This document shows positions 1 through 7,756 of a DNA stretch of 64,000 nt, one piece after another. Position 1 is the first letter of the stretch; each line of letters opens with the position of its first letter. Both the position numbers and the translations under genes were made by a program. The notes under the pieces were generated by a model. The model searched no databases. It saw only the letters and a program-made list of their open reading frames with translations, and was not told the DNA's origin. The DNA is from Rhodococcus rhodochrous (GTDB taxonomy: Bacteria; Actinomycetota; Actinomycetes; Mycobacteriales; Mycobacteriaceae): positions 4,703,444 through 4,767,443 of the forward strand of contig NZ_LT906450.1 of NCBI RefSeq assembly GCF_900187265.1, read 5' to 3'.

Positions 1-1044
1 GCGATCGCGGGCCTGCAGCTGCGGATGTGCGATCACGTCGCTGGGCAGGTTGTACCGGGAGTTGCCGATACCGGCCTCGTCGGCGATCTTCTGGATGTGC
101 GCGAGGGGGTGCCGGGCGCACCACTGCGCGATCGCCTCGTCGAGCACGGCGCGATGTTCGCAGCGACCGGCATTGGAACGGAAACGCTCGTCGTCGGCCA
201 GATCGTCGCGTTCGATGATCTCCCGCGCGAGTCGCTGCCACTCCCGGTCGTTGGTGGTGCCGAGCACGACCATCTGATCGTCGGCGGTGCGGTACGACCC
301 GTACGGTGAGACGGCCGGCGACGACATGCCCAGGGGTTGCTGGTTCACTCCGGAATAGCGCGTATAGGTCAGCGGATATCCCATGATCTCGGTCATCGTG
401 TCGAACAGGCTCACCGAGACCTTCGACAGGCTGCCGCCGCGGCCGCGGTGCCGTTCCTTGCCGCACAGCAGGGCGAGGATCGACACGGCCGAGTACAGGC
501 CGGTGGTGATGTCGGCGACGGGCGGCCCGGGTTTCGCCGGCATGCCGGGATGGCCGGTGACCGCGCACGCCCCCGACTCCGCTTGGACGAGAAGGTCGTA
601 GGCGCGTTTGTGCGAGAGCGGACCGCCGGGGCCGTAGCCGTCGATCTCGACCGAGATCAGTTCGGGATAGCGTTCCTCGAGCTGATCGGGCGACAGTCCG
701 AGTCGCGCGGTCGCGCCCGGCGCCAGATTCGACACCAGTACGTCGGAGCGGGCGAGGATCCGGTGCAGCACCGCGATCCCGTCATCCGACTTCAGGTCGA
801 GTGTCACCGATTCCTTGCCGCGGTTGGCCCACACGAAGTGTGCGGCCATGCCGCCGACGACGTCGTCGTAGTCGCGCGCGAAGTCACCACCGCGAGGGTT
901 CTCGATCTTGATGACCCGCGCACCGAAGTCGGCGAGCGTCCGCGTGCACATCGGTGCCGACACGGCCTGCTCGAGGGTGACGACGGTGACGCCCGCGAGC
1001 GGGCCGTCCGAGCCCACAGAACCTGTTGTCACCGTCCCGGTCAT
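1..1044 (-). CDS. CaiB/BaiF family III CoA-transferase (3' end outside window)
   Basis: The reverse strand reads MTGTVTTGSVGSDGPLAGVT and stays open to the window edge (348 codons seen). The N-terminus has the family pattern: LAGVxVVxLEQ, then TLADFGARVIKIE, then DLKSDDG, and VSVSLFDT further on. Family members move CoA between a donor acyl-CoA and a carboxylic acid without ATP. Its ATG overlaps the stop of the upstream SDR (TGATG), so the two are translationally coupled. It is the last visible gene of the operon that starts at 3368. The role, activating or transferring CoA to a pathway acid, is inferred from context. The stop codon is not visible. Confidence 0.93.
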   Translation of the reverse strand, partial: MTGTVTTGSVGSDGPLAGVTVVTLEQAVSAPMCTRTLADFGARVIKIENPRGGDFARDYDDVVGGMAAHFVWANRGKESVTLDLKSDDGIAVLHRILARSDVLVSNLAPGATARLGLSPDQLEERYPELISVEIDGYGPGGPLSHKRAYDLLVQAESGACAVTGHPGMPAKPGPPVADITTGLYSAVSILALLCGKERHRGRGGSLSKVSVSLFDTMTEIMGYPLTYTRYSGVNQQPLGMSSPAVSPYGSYRTADDQMVVLGTTNDREWQRLAREIIERDDLADDERFRSNAGRCEHRAVLDEAIAQWCARHPLAHIQKIADEAGIGNSRYNLPSDVIAHPQLQARDR

Positions 1045-1811
1045 CACATCACCATGCCGCCGTCGACCGGCAGGACCTGCCCGGTGACGAACGATGCTGC
1101 GTCGGTGGCGAGGAAGACGAACGCTCCGGCGACCTCCTCCGGGGATGCCCAGCGGCGCAGCGGAATACGGTTGAGCATGTTCGCGGCGAACTTCTCGTTG
1201 GTGCGGATCGTCTCCGTCATGGGAGTCGCGGCGAGCGGGGCCAGCGCGTTGACGAGGATGTTCTTGCGGGCCAGCTCGCGGGCGAGCGACTTGGTGATGC
1301 CGATGATCCCCGCCTTGGCCGCGGAGTAGTTCACCTGTCCGAGAGTGCCTGTGATGCCCGCCGAGGAGGTCACGTTGATGATGCGCCCTTTGCCGTCGGT
1401 GGCGAGGAAGGGCAGCGCCGCCTGCGAGCAGTTGAAGGCACCGAGCACGTGGATGTCGTGGATGCGCTGGAACGAGTCGACGGTGGTGTCGGCGAACATC
1501 GCCGGGTCGGTGACACCGGCATTGTTGACGAGGATGTGGAGCACCCCCTCGGTCAGGCCGGCGGCACGCGCCATCGCGGCGTCGGCCGCCTCCCGGTCGC
1601 GGACGTCGAGCGCGGCGCTGTCGGCCTTACCGCCGTTCACCGAGATCCGTTCGGCGACAGCGGCTGCGGCGTCGCCGTTCACATCGGTGACGAGCACGGC
1701 CGCACCGGCGGCCGCGAGGGCTTCGGCGACGGCCGAGCCGATACCGCCGGCCGCGCCGGTCACCACGGCCGACCGCCCGGTGAGATCGAAGAGAGAATTG
1801 TTCACGGCCAT
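1044..1811 (-). CDS. SDR-family oxidoreductase (3-hydroxyacyl-CoA dehydrogenase/FabG-like)
   Basis: This 255-residue classical SDR starts MAVNNSLFDLTG. Visible motifs are the cofactor loop TGAAGGIG (18-25), NNAG (96-99), the catalytic Ser at about 149-150, and Tyr162/Lys166 in YSAAK. It ends in VDGG. Length and motifs match NAD(P)-dependent dehydrogenases of the FabG/3-hydroxyacyl-CoA type. The ATG is coupled to the upstream ACAD stop (TGATG), and its own stop is coupled to the CoA-transferase. A beta-oxidation-type alcohol oxidation after the ACAD step is likely; the substrate is unknown. Confidence 0.93.
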   Translation of the reverse strand: MAVNNSLFDLTGRSAVVTGAAGGIGSAVAEALAAAGAAVLVTDVNGDAAAAVAERISVNGGKADSAALDVRDREAADAAMARAAGLTEGVLHILVNNAGVTDPAMFADTTVDSFQRIHDIHVLGAFNCSQAALPFLATDGKGRIINVTSSAGITGTLGQVNYSAAKAGIIGITKSLARELARKNILVNALAPLAATPMTETIRTNEKFAANMLNRIPLRRWASPEEVAGAFVFLATDAASFVTGQVLPVDGGMVM

Positions 1812-2986
1812 CAGTAGCTCCTCGGCAGTCCCAGAGTGTGTGAGCTCAGGAAATTCAGGATCATCTCCTGGCTGATCGGTGCAATGCGCATGACGCGCGC
1901 TTCGCGGAAGTACCGCGAGACGTTGTACTCCTCCGAGTAGCCCATGCCGCCGTGCGTCTGCAGCGCACGGTCGGCAGCGGTGAATCCCGCATCGGCACAG
2001 AGGTATTTGGCGGTGTTGGCTTCCCGTCCGCACGGCTTGCCGTTGTCGTAGAGCCAGGTCGCCTTGCGCAGGACGAGTTCGGCGGCATCGAGGTGGGCGA
2101 GCGAATCGGCGAGGGGGAACTGGATTCCCTGGTTCATGCCGATCGGGCGGCCGAAGACTTCGCGTTCGTTGCCGTACCTGACCGCCTTGTCGAGCGCCAC
2201 GCGACCGATGCCGAGGGCCTCGGCGGCGATGAGCATGCGTTCGGGGTTGAGGCCGTCGAGCAGGTACTCGAAACCCTTCCCCTCCTCACCCACGCGGTCC
2301 TCCACCGGCACCCGCAGGTCGTCGATGAACAGCTCGTTCGACGTGACGGCGTTGCGCCCCATCTTGCGGATGGGCCGGATGTCGACGCGGCTGCGGTCGA
2401 GATCGGTGAGGAACAACGTCATGCCGTCGGTCTTCTTCTGCACCTCGCCGTACCGCTGGGTGCGGGTCAGCAGCAGGATCTTCTCGGATTCCTGTGCCTT
2501 CGAGATCCACACCTTGCGGCCGTTGACGACGTAGTGGTCGCCGTCCCGCCGGGCGAAGGTCGTGATCCGCGAGGTGTCGAGGCCTGCGCCGGGTTCGGTG
2601 ACACCGAAGCAGACGTGCAGGTCGCCGCTGACGATGCGGGGCAGGGTGCGGGCCTTGAGCTCGTCGGAGCCGTGTTTGACGACCGGCTGCATGCCGAAGA
2701 TGTTGAGGTGGATCGAGCTCGCGGCGTTCATGCCGCCGCCCGAACGCGCGACCTCCTCGAGCAACAGGGTGGCCTCGGTGATGCCGTATCCGTGCCCGCC
2801 GTACTCCTCGGGCATGGTGATACCGAGCCAGCCACCGTCGGCCATGGCCTTGTAGAACTCCGAGGGGAACTCGTGGGCGAGGTCCTTCTCCATCCAGTAC
2901 TGGTCGTCGAACCTCTTCGTCAGTTCGGCCACCGACTTGCGGATGAGCTCCTGATCCTCGCTGAGTTCGAAACTCATTCCGCTCAT
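1811..2986 (-). CDS. acyl-CoA dehydrogenase (single-subunit type)
   Basis: A full-length ACAD of about 390 residues. It has the N-terminal helical domain, the FAD/substrate motif CFGVTEPGAGLDTSRI, VNGRKVWIS, and the C-terminal GGMGYSEEYNVSRYFREARV followed by APISQEM. This ending is that of homotetrameric FadE-type enzymes, unlike the three paired ACADs later in the island. Three in-frame ATGs exist (2995, 2986, 2977). I chose 2986 because its ATG overlaps the stop of a 17-codon ORF with a good ribosome-binding site (ATGA). It oxidises an acyl-CoA to the enoyl-CoA, passing electrons to ETF; the chain specificity is not readable. Confidence 0.93.
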   Translation of the reverse strand: MSGMSFELSEDQELIRKSVAELTKRFDDQYWMEKDLAHEFPSEFYKAMADGGWLGITMPEEYGGHGYGITEATLLLEEVARSGGGMNAASSIHLNIFGMQPVVKHGSDELKARTLPRIVSGDLHVCFGVTEPGAGLDTSRITTFARRDGDHYVVNGRKVWISKAQESEKILLLTRTQRYGEVQKKTDGMTLFLTDLDRSRVDIRPIRKMGRNAVTSNELFIDDLRVPVEDRVGEEGKGFEYLLDGLNPERMLIAAEALGIGRVALDKAVRYGNEREVFGRPIGMNQGIQFPLADSLAHLDAAELVLRKATWLYDNGKPCGREANTAKYLCADAGFTAADRALQTHGGMGYSEEYNVSRYFREARVMRIAPISQEMILNFLSSHTLGLPRSY

Positions 2987-3036
2987 CGTCGGCACCGCCG
3001 GCCCTGCGGGCGGGGCTGCACGTCGTCGAGGTTCAT
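2983..3036 (-). CDS. 17-codon ORF (possible leader peptide), coupled to the ACAD start
   Basis: On the reverse strand AAAGGGACCACC precedes an ATG that opens MNLDDVQPRPQGRRCRR and stops. The TGA overlaps the ATG at 2986 of the acyl-CoA dehydrogenase (ATGA). The ribosome-binding site here is better than any directly ahead of the dehydrogenase, so ribosomes probably enter here and re-initiate. The peptide ends in an Arg-Cys-Arg-Arg cluster, which resembles short Cys-containing leader peptides known in actinobacteria. A sensing role is speculation; it may only be a coupling device. Confidence 0.45.
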   Translation of the reverse strand: MNLDDVQPRPQGRRCRR

Positions 3037-3056
3037 GGTGGTCCCTTTCGTGTCGG

Positions 3057-3368
3057 TCAGTCGGAGGCGGGAAGCGGCTTCGCGGCCTTGAGAGTCATGG
3101 GGATACCGCCGTAGCCGAGTTCCCCGGGCCCCGAGGAGGTGCACAGCACCTCGACCGTGTCGTCCGCATCGACGTAGCGCTTGCCGAGAACGGTGACGGC
3201 GTCGCCGGCCGACGGTTCGGGTCGGCCCGGCGGCGCCGGAATCATCGGGGCGCCACCGCATGTGAGTTCCTGTGCGTTCTCCGCAGGGGCGCGGACGACG
3301 ACGACCCTCGTGGAGCCTTCGGCGGCGGCGAGCTGCACTCCTGGACGAAGTGGTGCGGGTGTGGTCAC
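3057..3368 (-). CDS. small conserved-looking protein with duplicated EL-x-[CY]-GG-x-PM motif
   Basis: A 103-residue protein. The GTG at 3368 is preceded by AGAGAGG six bases upstream. It reads VTTPAPLRPGVQLAAAEGST and carries two related segments, ELTCGGAPM (34-42) and ELGYGGIPM (83-91), with Cys37 and Cys76. There is no signal peptide or membrane segment. It is the first gene of the operon continuing with the 17-codon ORF, ACAD, SDR and CoA-transferase. I do not recognise the family; a redox- or metal-related role for the Gly-Gly-Pro-Met repeats is only a guess. Confidence 0.8.
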   Translation of the reverse strand: MTTPAPLRPGVQLAAAEGSTRVVVVRAPAENAQELTCGGAPMIPAPPGRPEPSAGDAVTVLGKRYVDADDTVEVLCTSSGPGELGYGGIPMTLKAAKPLPASD

Positions 3369-3664
3369 GGCGTACCTCTCTTTCGATCGCTCGACGGGCG
3401 AGCGCGACCCCGGGTGGCTCGTGCGATGAAAACTATCCTCTCTTTTGAGGAGAATCAACCTTCGCGACGCGCCGCCCACAAGAGGGGGAGGCTCGTAGAT
3501 CTCATGCCTCCACCGGCAGCGTGGAGCGACAGCCGCTCCGCGCGCGAGCTTCCCACCAGCAGAAACGGGCCATTTCTCGCGGAACGTTGACTATCCGGCG
3601 CGGACGTGGAAATCTATCGATCAGAAATGAGAATGCAATTCTCTCGAACAGGGAGGAGGTTGAT
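3369..3664. promoter_or_regulatory. divergent promoter region between the 103-aa gene operon and the CMD-Rieske operon
   Basis: This 296-base non-coding stretch holds a possible leftward promoter, TTGATT, 17 bases, then TAGTTT (reverse strand, about 3427-3455). A half-operator ATTCTC overlaps its -35. At 3629-3643 lies a perfect copy of the island palindrome, ahead of the rightward operon. I see no ORF of its own here with a credible ribosome-binding site. Confidence 0.5.
3629..3643. promoter_or_regulatory. island operator, perfect copy (GAGAAT GCA ATTCTC)
   Basis: A perfect 6-3-6 inverted repeat. It ends 21 bases before the GTG of the CMD-family gene, so a bound protein would block transcription or entry to the ribosome-binding site. 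It shares its consensus with six other sites in this window. Confidence 0.7.
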
Positions 3665-4201
3665 GTGGCACTGCTATCCCCGCTGCCGGCGGAACTCTGG
3701 GACGAGGACGTCGACGCAGCACTGAAAGGTCTTATGCCCCGGCACATGAGGAATCCGGAGCAGGCCGGCACCGCGATGGCGACGCTCGTCCACCATCCGG
3801 AGTTGACCAAGGCCTTTCTCGGCTTCAGCGTGCATCTTCTGTTCCGATCCACACTCCCGGCCAGGCTGCGCGAACTCGTGATCCTGCGGGTCGCCGCACT
3901 GCACGACTGCTCGTACGAGCGGGAGCACCACATCGAGATCGCGCGCACCGAGGCCGGCCTCACGCCGGACGAGATCGCCGCGGCCGTCGACGGGTCGGCC
4001 GAGGATCCGTTCGAGCAGCGCCTGCTCGACTCCGTTCGGGAGTTGACCGAGACTTCGCGCCTGTCCGAGGAGACCTGGACAGCGCTCTCGGAGCATCTCA
4101 CCACCAAACAACTGATGGACCTCATCTTCACCGTGGGTGGCTACAGCCTGATGGCCATGGCCTACAACACCTTCGGTATCGAGTTCGAAGACGAAAGGTA
4201 G
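3665..4201 (+). CDS. carboxymuconolactone decarboxylase/AhpD-fold protein
   Basis: A 178-residue protein starting at a GTG that follows GGGAGGAGG by five bases (earlier starts have no such site). The core CSYEREHHIEIARTEAGLT (82-100) carries the CMD/AhpD helix with one Cys (82) and His88/His89, and LRELVILRVAAL precedes it. True AhpD has a CxxC pair, so peroxidase-type chemistry is less likely. Family members act as lactone decarboxylases or isomerase-like enzymes. It lies four bases ahead of the Rieske oxygenase gene and has an island operator just upstream, so it belongs to the catabolic regulon. The exact reaction is unknown. Confidence 0.9.
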   Translation: MALLSPLPAELWDEDVDAALKGLMPRHMRNPEQAGTAMATLVHHPELTKAFLGFSVHLLFRSTLPARLRELVILRVAALHDCSYEREHHIEIARTEAGLTPDEIAAAVDGSAEDPFEQRLLDSVRELTETSRLSEETWTALSEHLTTKQLMDLIFTVGGYSLMAMAYNTFGIEFEDER

Positions 4202-4205
4202 AACC

Positions 4206-5474
4206 TTGCCCCACTTCACCAAGCCGGCCGAGGGAAGCTGGACCGAGCACTATCCCGAACTCGGCACCGCACCCGTCGACTACACCGACTCCATCGATCC
4301 CGCCTTCTTCGAGGCGGAGCGCGAGGCGATCTTCAAGCGCACGTGGCTCTACATGGGTCGCGTCGAGCAGCTGCCGCGCGTCGGCAGCTACTTCACCAAG
4401 GAGATCCCGTCGGCCGGGCCCGGCACCTCGCTGGTCATCGTCAAGGGCAACGACGGCGTCATCCGCGCGTTCCACAACGTGTGCCGCCACCGCGGAAACA
4501 AGCTGGTGTGGAACGACTTCCCCAACGAGGAGACCGCCGGTAGCTGCAAGCAGTTCACCTGCAAGTACCACGCCTGGCGCTACAGCCTCGAGGGCGATCT
4601 GACCTTCGTGCAGCAGGAGGGCGAGTTCTTCGATCTCGACAAGAAGGACTTCGGACTCAAGGCGGTTCGCTGCGAGACGTGGGAAGGGTTCATCTACATC
4701 AACCTCGACGACGATGCGGCACCGCTCGTCGACTACCTCGGCGACTTCGCCAAGGGCCTCGAGGGCTACCCCTTCGACAAGATGACCGAGGTCTACAGCT
4801 ACCGCTCGGAGATCAACGCGAACTGGAAGCTGTTCATCGACGCGTTCGCCGAGTTCTACCACGCACCGATCCTGCACATGAAGCAGGCGGTCAAGGACGA
4901 GGCCGAGAAGCTCGCCGGCTACGGCTACGAGGCACTGCACTACGACATCAAGTCGCCGCACTCGATGATCTCCTCGTGGGGCGGCATGGCCCCGCCCAAG
5001 GACCTCAACATGGTCAAGCCCATCGAGCGCGTCCTGCGTTCGGGTCTGTTCGGTCCGTGGGACGTCCCGGACATCGAGGGCCTGGCCGAGGATCAGCTGC
5101 CGCCCGCGGTCAACCCCACCAAGTTCCACAGCTGGGGCCAGGACAGCTTCGAGTTCTTCCCGAACATGACGCTGCTCATCTGGAAGCCGGGCTGGTACCT
5201 CACCTACACCTACTGGCCCACCGCCGTCGACAAGCACATCTTCGAGACGAGCCTGTACTTCGTCCCGCCGAAGAACGCTCGCGACCGCCTCGCGCAGGAA
5301 CTCGCCGCGGTGACCTTCAAGGAGTACGCGCTCCAGGACGCGAACACCCTCGAAGCGACCCAGACCATGATCGGCACCCGCGCAGTGACCGATTTCCCGC
5401 TCAACGACCAGGAAATCCTCCTGCGCCACCTCCACAAGACCGTCGCCGATTACGTCAAGGAGTACCAGAAGTGA
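4206..5474 (+). CDS. Rieske non-heme iron oxygenase, catalytic (alpha) subunit
   Basis: 422 residues from a TTG start preceded by GAAAGG. The Rieske [2Fe-2S] ligands are Cys93/His95 and Cys119/His122 (CRH...CKYH). The catalytic iron site is in FAEFYHAPILH, with His219 and His224. The residue three before His219, normally the Asp that bridges the two metal sites, is Glu216, as in carnitine/betaine-type oxygenases. The family hydroxylates or dealkylates C-H bonds using O2 and a reductase. A likely reductase is encoded at 34149. Its stop overlaps the next gene (GTGA). The substrate is unknown; it could be the first attack on a ring or side chain. Confidence 0.95.
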   Translation: MPHFTKPAEGSWTEHYPELGTAPVDYTDSIDPAFFEAEREAIFKRTWLYMGRVEQLPRVGSYFTKEIPSAGPGTSLVIVKGNDGVIRAFHNVCRHRGNKLVWNDFPNEETAGSCKQFTCKYHAWRYSLEGDLTFVQQEGEFFDLDKKDFGLKAVRCETWEGFIYINLDDDAAPLVDYLGDFAKGLEGYPFDKMTEVYSYRSEINANWKLFIDAFAEFYHAPILHMKQAVKDEAEKLAGYGYEALHYDIKSPHSMISSWGGMAPPKDLNMVKPIERVLRSGLFGPWDVPDIEGLAEDQLPPAVNPTKFHSWGQDSFEFFPNMTLLIWKPGWYLTYTYWPTAVDKHIFETSLYFVPPKNARDRLAQELAAVTFKEYALQDANTLEATQTMIGTRAVTDFPLNDQEILLRHLHKTVADYVKEYQK

Positions 5475-5797
5475 CGACTCTGCCCACCGAATTCGCCGAC
5501 CTCGAACCGTATGCCGACTGGGCTCTGGCCACCGAGCCCGAGCGCTACGCCAAGCGGCTGGCGTCGAGCATGCCCGAGATGCAGCAGTTCTACGACGCCG
5601 CCTTCGGCCGGCTCGAGGACGCCATCACCTACCTCGACAAGTTCGATCTGGACGACCTCGACGACGATGCCCGCGCGCTCATGCACCTGATGCAGTCGCT
5701 CGTGATGGTCTCGTTCCCCGTCGAGGTCTGGAAGCAGCCCCGCGTGCCGGACAGCGGCGCCGCCTGGGTCACCATCACCAAGGAACCGGTGGTGTGA
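5471..5797 (+). CDS. small companion protein of the Rieske oxygenase (function unknown)
   Basis: 108 acidic residues starting at a GTG that overlaps the Rieske stop (GTGA), so the two are made together. It has no Cys, no signal peptide and no recognised metal motif. Helical segments such as YAKRLASSMPEMQQFYDAAF and ALMHLMQSLVMVSF suggest a small helical bundle. It is too short, and unlike in sequence, to be a classic beta subunit of a ring-hydroxylating dioxygenase. Tight coupling suggests an accessory or structural subunit. It is followed by a strong terminator. Confidence 0.88.
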   Translation: MTTLPTEFADLEPYADWALATEPERYAKRLASSMPEMQQFYDAAFGRLEDAITYLDKFDLDDLDDDARALMHLMQSLVMVSFPVEVWKQPRVPDSGAAWVTITKEPVV

Positions 5798-5834
5798 TGC
5801 CACCCGTCGGGACACTCCGGCGATGAGCACACCT

Positions 5835-5880
5835 CGCGCCCGTACCCGAACCCTCCGGGGTTCGAGTACGGGCGCGTTGT
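5835..5880 (+). terminator. intrinsic terminator after the CMD-Rieske operon
   Basis: An 11-bp outer stem (CGCGCCCGTAC with GTACGGGCGCG, 5835-5876) encloses an inner GAACC/GGTTC stem and is followed by TTGTCGTTT. It ends the 3665-5797 operon and separates it from the P450 gene. Confidence 0.85.
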
Positions 5881-6100
5881 CGTTTCTTCGGTTCCACGCC
5901 GTCCATATTTCAAGATCGAACACAGTTGGTCGATCGTCGTCACATGATCGATCACAAGTCCGATATGCACGAAAGATCCCCTCGCGCCGGACTTTCCGAC
6001 CCATGATTGGATGTGCGGGCGAGAAACGGCTTCGAGCGCGGGACGGCCGCGGGACGAGGCCGGACTCCGCAACAGCCCACCGCCTGCCCCGGGAGGAACC
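5877..6100. promoter_or_regulatory. promoter region of the P450 operon with an inverted repeat
   Basis: Together with the terminator this fills the gene-free 5798-6100 stretch. The palindrome TGATCGATCA (5945-5954) is the right arm of a larger imperfect inverted repeat (5926-5957). This is unlike the island palindrome, so the P450-ferredoxin pair may answer to a different regulator. No coding sequence is supported here. Confidence 0.4.
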
Positions 6101-7393
6101 ATGACCGACATCGAGACGAAGAACTTCTTCACCGATCCGGATCTCGTCGAGGACCCGTACCCCTATTACGACGCCCTGCGCGAGGGATGCCCGGTCAGGC
6201 GCGAACCCCACCACAACGTCATGATGGTCACCGGCTACGAGGAGGCGATCCAGGTCCTCAGCGACGAACAGACCTTCTCGTCGTGCATCTCGGTGACCGG
6301 TCCGTTCTCCGGCCTTCCGGCCTGCCCCGAGAGCGACGACATCACCGACTTCATCGAGGAGCACCGCCCCTCGCTGCCGATGAACGACCAGCTCCCCACC
6401 ATGGATCCCCCGCAGCACACCGACCATCGCGGCCTGCTGATGCGGCTCATCACTCCCAAGCGCCTCAAGGAGAACGAGGCCTTCATCGAGCGCATCGCCG
6501 ATCGCCTCCTCGACGACCTGCTCGCCCGGGGCGAGGGCGACTACATCACCGGCTTCGCCGCGCCGTTCGCGATGCTCGTCATCGCCGACCTGCTGGGCGT
6601 GCCGGAGAGCGACCACCAGGAGTTCATCGAAGGCCTGAACATCCAGGTGGAGAAGGGGTTCTCGCTCGGCAGCACCGAAGGCGAAGCACTGAAGCTCAAC
6701 CCCCTCGAGTTCCTCTACAAGAAGTTCGGCCAGTACATCGAGGACCGCCGCGCGAACCCCACCGACGACGTGCTGACGGGCCTCGCCACCGCGACCTTCC
6801 CCGACGGCACCCTGCCGCCCGTCGACGACGTCCTGCGCATCGCCGCGAACGTGTTCTCCGCCGGCCAGGAGACCACCGTGCGTCTGCTGAGCTCTGCGCT
6901 GCGGATCATCGCCGAGCAGCCCGAACTCCAGAAGACCCTGCGCAGCGAGCCCGACCGCATCCCGAACTTCATCGAGGAGACGCTGCGTTTCGAGAGCCCC
7001 ATCAAGGGCGACTTCCGGCTCGCGAAGACCCCCACCACCATCGGCGGGGTCGACGTCTCGGCCGGCACCATCATGATGCTGGTCAACGGTGCCGCCAACC
7101 GCGACCCGCGTCAGTTCTCCGATCCGAACGACTTCGACATCGACCGCCGCAACGCCCGCACCCACATCGCGTTCGGTCGTGGCGTGCACTCGTGCCCCGG
7201 CGCCCCGCTCGCCCGCACCGAGGGGCGCGTGGGCATCCAACGTCTGCTCGAGCGCACCAGCGAGATCCGGATCTCCGAGAAGGTGCACGGCCCCGAGGAC
7301 GACCGGAAGTTCGGCTACCTGCCGACCTTCATCCTGCGCGGCCTGCTCGCCCTGCACCTCGAGTACGCGCCGGCGGAAGGTGAGTCGAAGTGA
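6101..7393 (+). CDS. cytochrome P450
   Basis: 430 residues from an ATG preceded by GGGAGGA. It carries the I-helix oxygen motif AGQETT (254-259), the ExxR pair E293/R296, and the heme loop FGRGVHSCPG with the ligand Cys365. It is soluble, with no membrane anchor, as in bacterial class I P450s. The stop overlaps the GTG of a small ferredoxin gene, its probable electron donor. It probably hydroxylates a hydrophobic pathway intermediate; the CYP family cannot be assigned by eye. Confidence 0.95.
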   Translation: MTDIETKNFFTDPDLVEDPYPYYDALREGCPVRREPHHNVMMVTGYEEAIQVLSDEQTFSSCISVTGPFSGLPACPESDDITDFIEEHRPSLPMNDQLPTMDPPQHTDHRGLLMRLITPKRLKENEAFIERIADRLLDDLLARGEGDYITGFAAPFAMLVIADLLGVPESDHQEFIEGLNIQVEKGFSLGSTEGEALKLNPLEFLYKKFGQYIEDRRANPTDDVLTGLATATFPDGTLPPVDDVLRIAANVFSAGQETTVRLLSSALRIIAEQPELQKTLRSEPDRIPNFIEETLRFESPIKGDFRLAKTPTTIGGVDVSAGTIMMLVNGAANRDPRQFSDPNDFDIDRRNARTHIAFGRGVHSCPGAPLARTEGRVGIQRLLERTSEIRISEKVHGPEDDRKFGYLPTFILRGLLALHLEYAPAEGESK

Positions 7394-7578
7394 AGGTCTT
7401 CGTCGACGACGACGCCTGTCGCGGACACGGAGTCTGCCTCGCCGCCTGCCCGGAGGTCTTCGACCTGAGCGACGGCGGGTACGCGGTCACGCTCGTCTCC
7501 GAGGTCCCGGCCGAGCACGAGGAATCCGTGCGGGAGGCCGCAGCGGGTTGTCCCGAAAGGGCGATCCGGCTCGACTGA
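7390..7578 (+). CDS. small [3Fe-4S]-type ferredoxin, P450 partner
   Basis: 62 residues; the GTG overlaps the P450 stop. The ligand pattern Cys10-x2-His13-x2-Cys16 with a distal Cys54-Pro is that of single-cluster P450 ferredoxins, where a His replaces the second Cys. Cys20 is an extra residue. It transfers electrons from a ferredoxin reductase to the P450 made just before it. A strong hairpin follows the stop. Confidence 0.93.
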   Translation: MKVFVDDDACRGHGVCLAACPEVFDLSDGGYAVTLVSEVPAEHEESVREAAAGCPERAIRLD

Positions 7579-7599
7579 GTCACGATCGAAACCGAACAC

Positions 7600-7642
7600 G
7601 GGCGTCGGTCCGGACCGAAAGGTCCGGGCCGACGCCCTTTTT
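7600..7642 (+). terminator. intrinsic terminator after the P450-ferredoxin operon
   Basis: GGGCGTCGG (7600-7608) pairs with CCGACGCCC (7629-7637) around an inner CCGGACC/GGTCCGG stem with a GAAA loop, then a run of T. A textbook intrinsic terminator. Confidence 0.9.
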
Positions 7643-7708
7643 CGTTTCTCCCATCGAGGGTCGATTGACGCCGTCCGGGGTTGTGTGAAAACCTCATAAT
7701 CAAGGTAT

Positions 7709-7723
7709 GAGAGTGACATTCTC
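7709..7723. promoter_or_regulatory. island operator (GAGAGT GAC ATTCTC)
   Basis: One mismatch from the 6-3-6 palindrome. It lies 33 bases before the chosen amidohydrolase start and directly abuts an upstream in-frame ATG (7724). Confidence 0.65.
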
Positions 7724-7756
7724 ATGATGTGTCGCTCTCCGATGAAAGGACGAGCG

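Noticed and set aside
1952-3091. Long open frame opposite the acyl-CoA dehydrogenase
   Set aside because: It is a GC-rich shadow with low-complexity Val/Asp/Glu/Arg runs and no family motif; the minus strand encodes a clear ACAD. The same applies to the other long opposite-strand frames, e.g. 4128-5435, 5450-7357, 7700-9025 and 57038-59767.
3427-3455. Additional full island operator ahead of the 103-aa gene
   Set aside because: Only one half-site (ATTCTC) is present; the partner half does not match.
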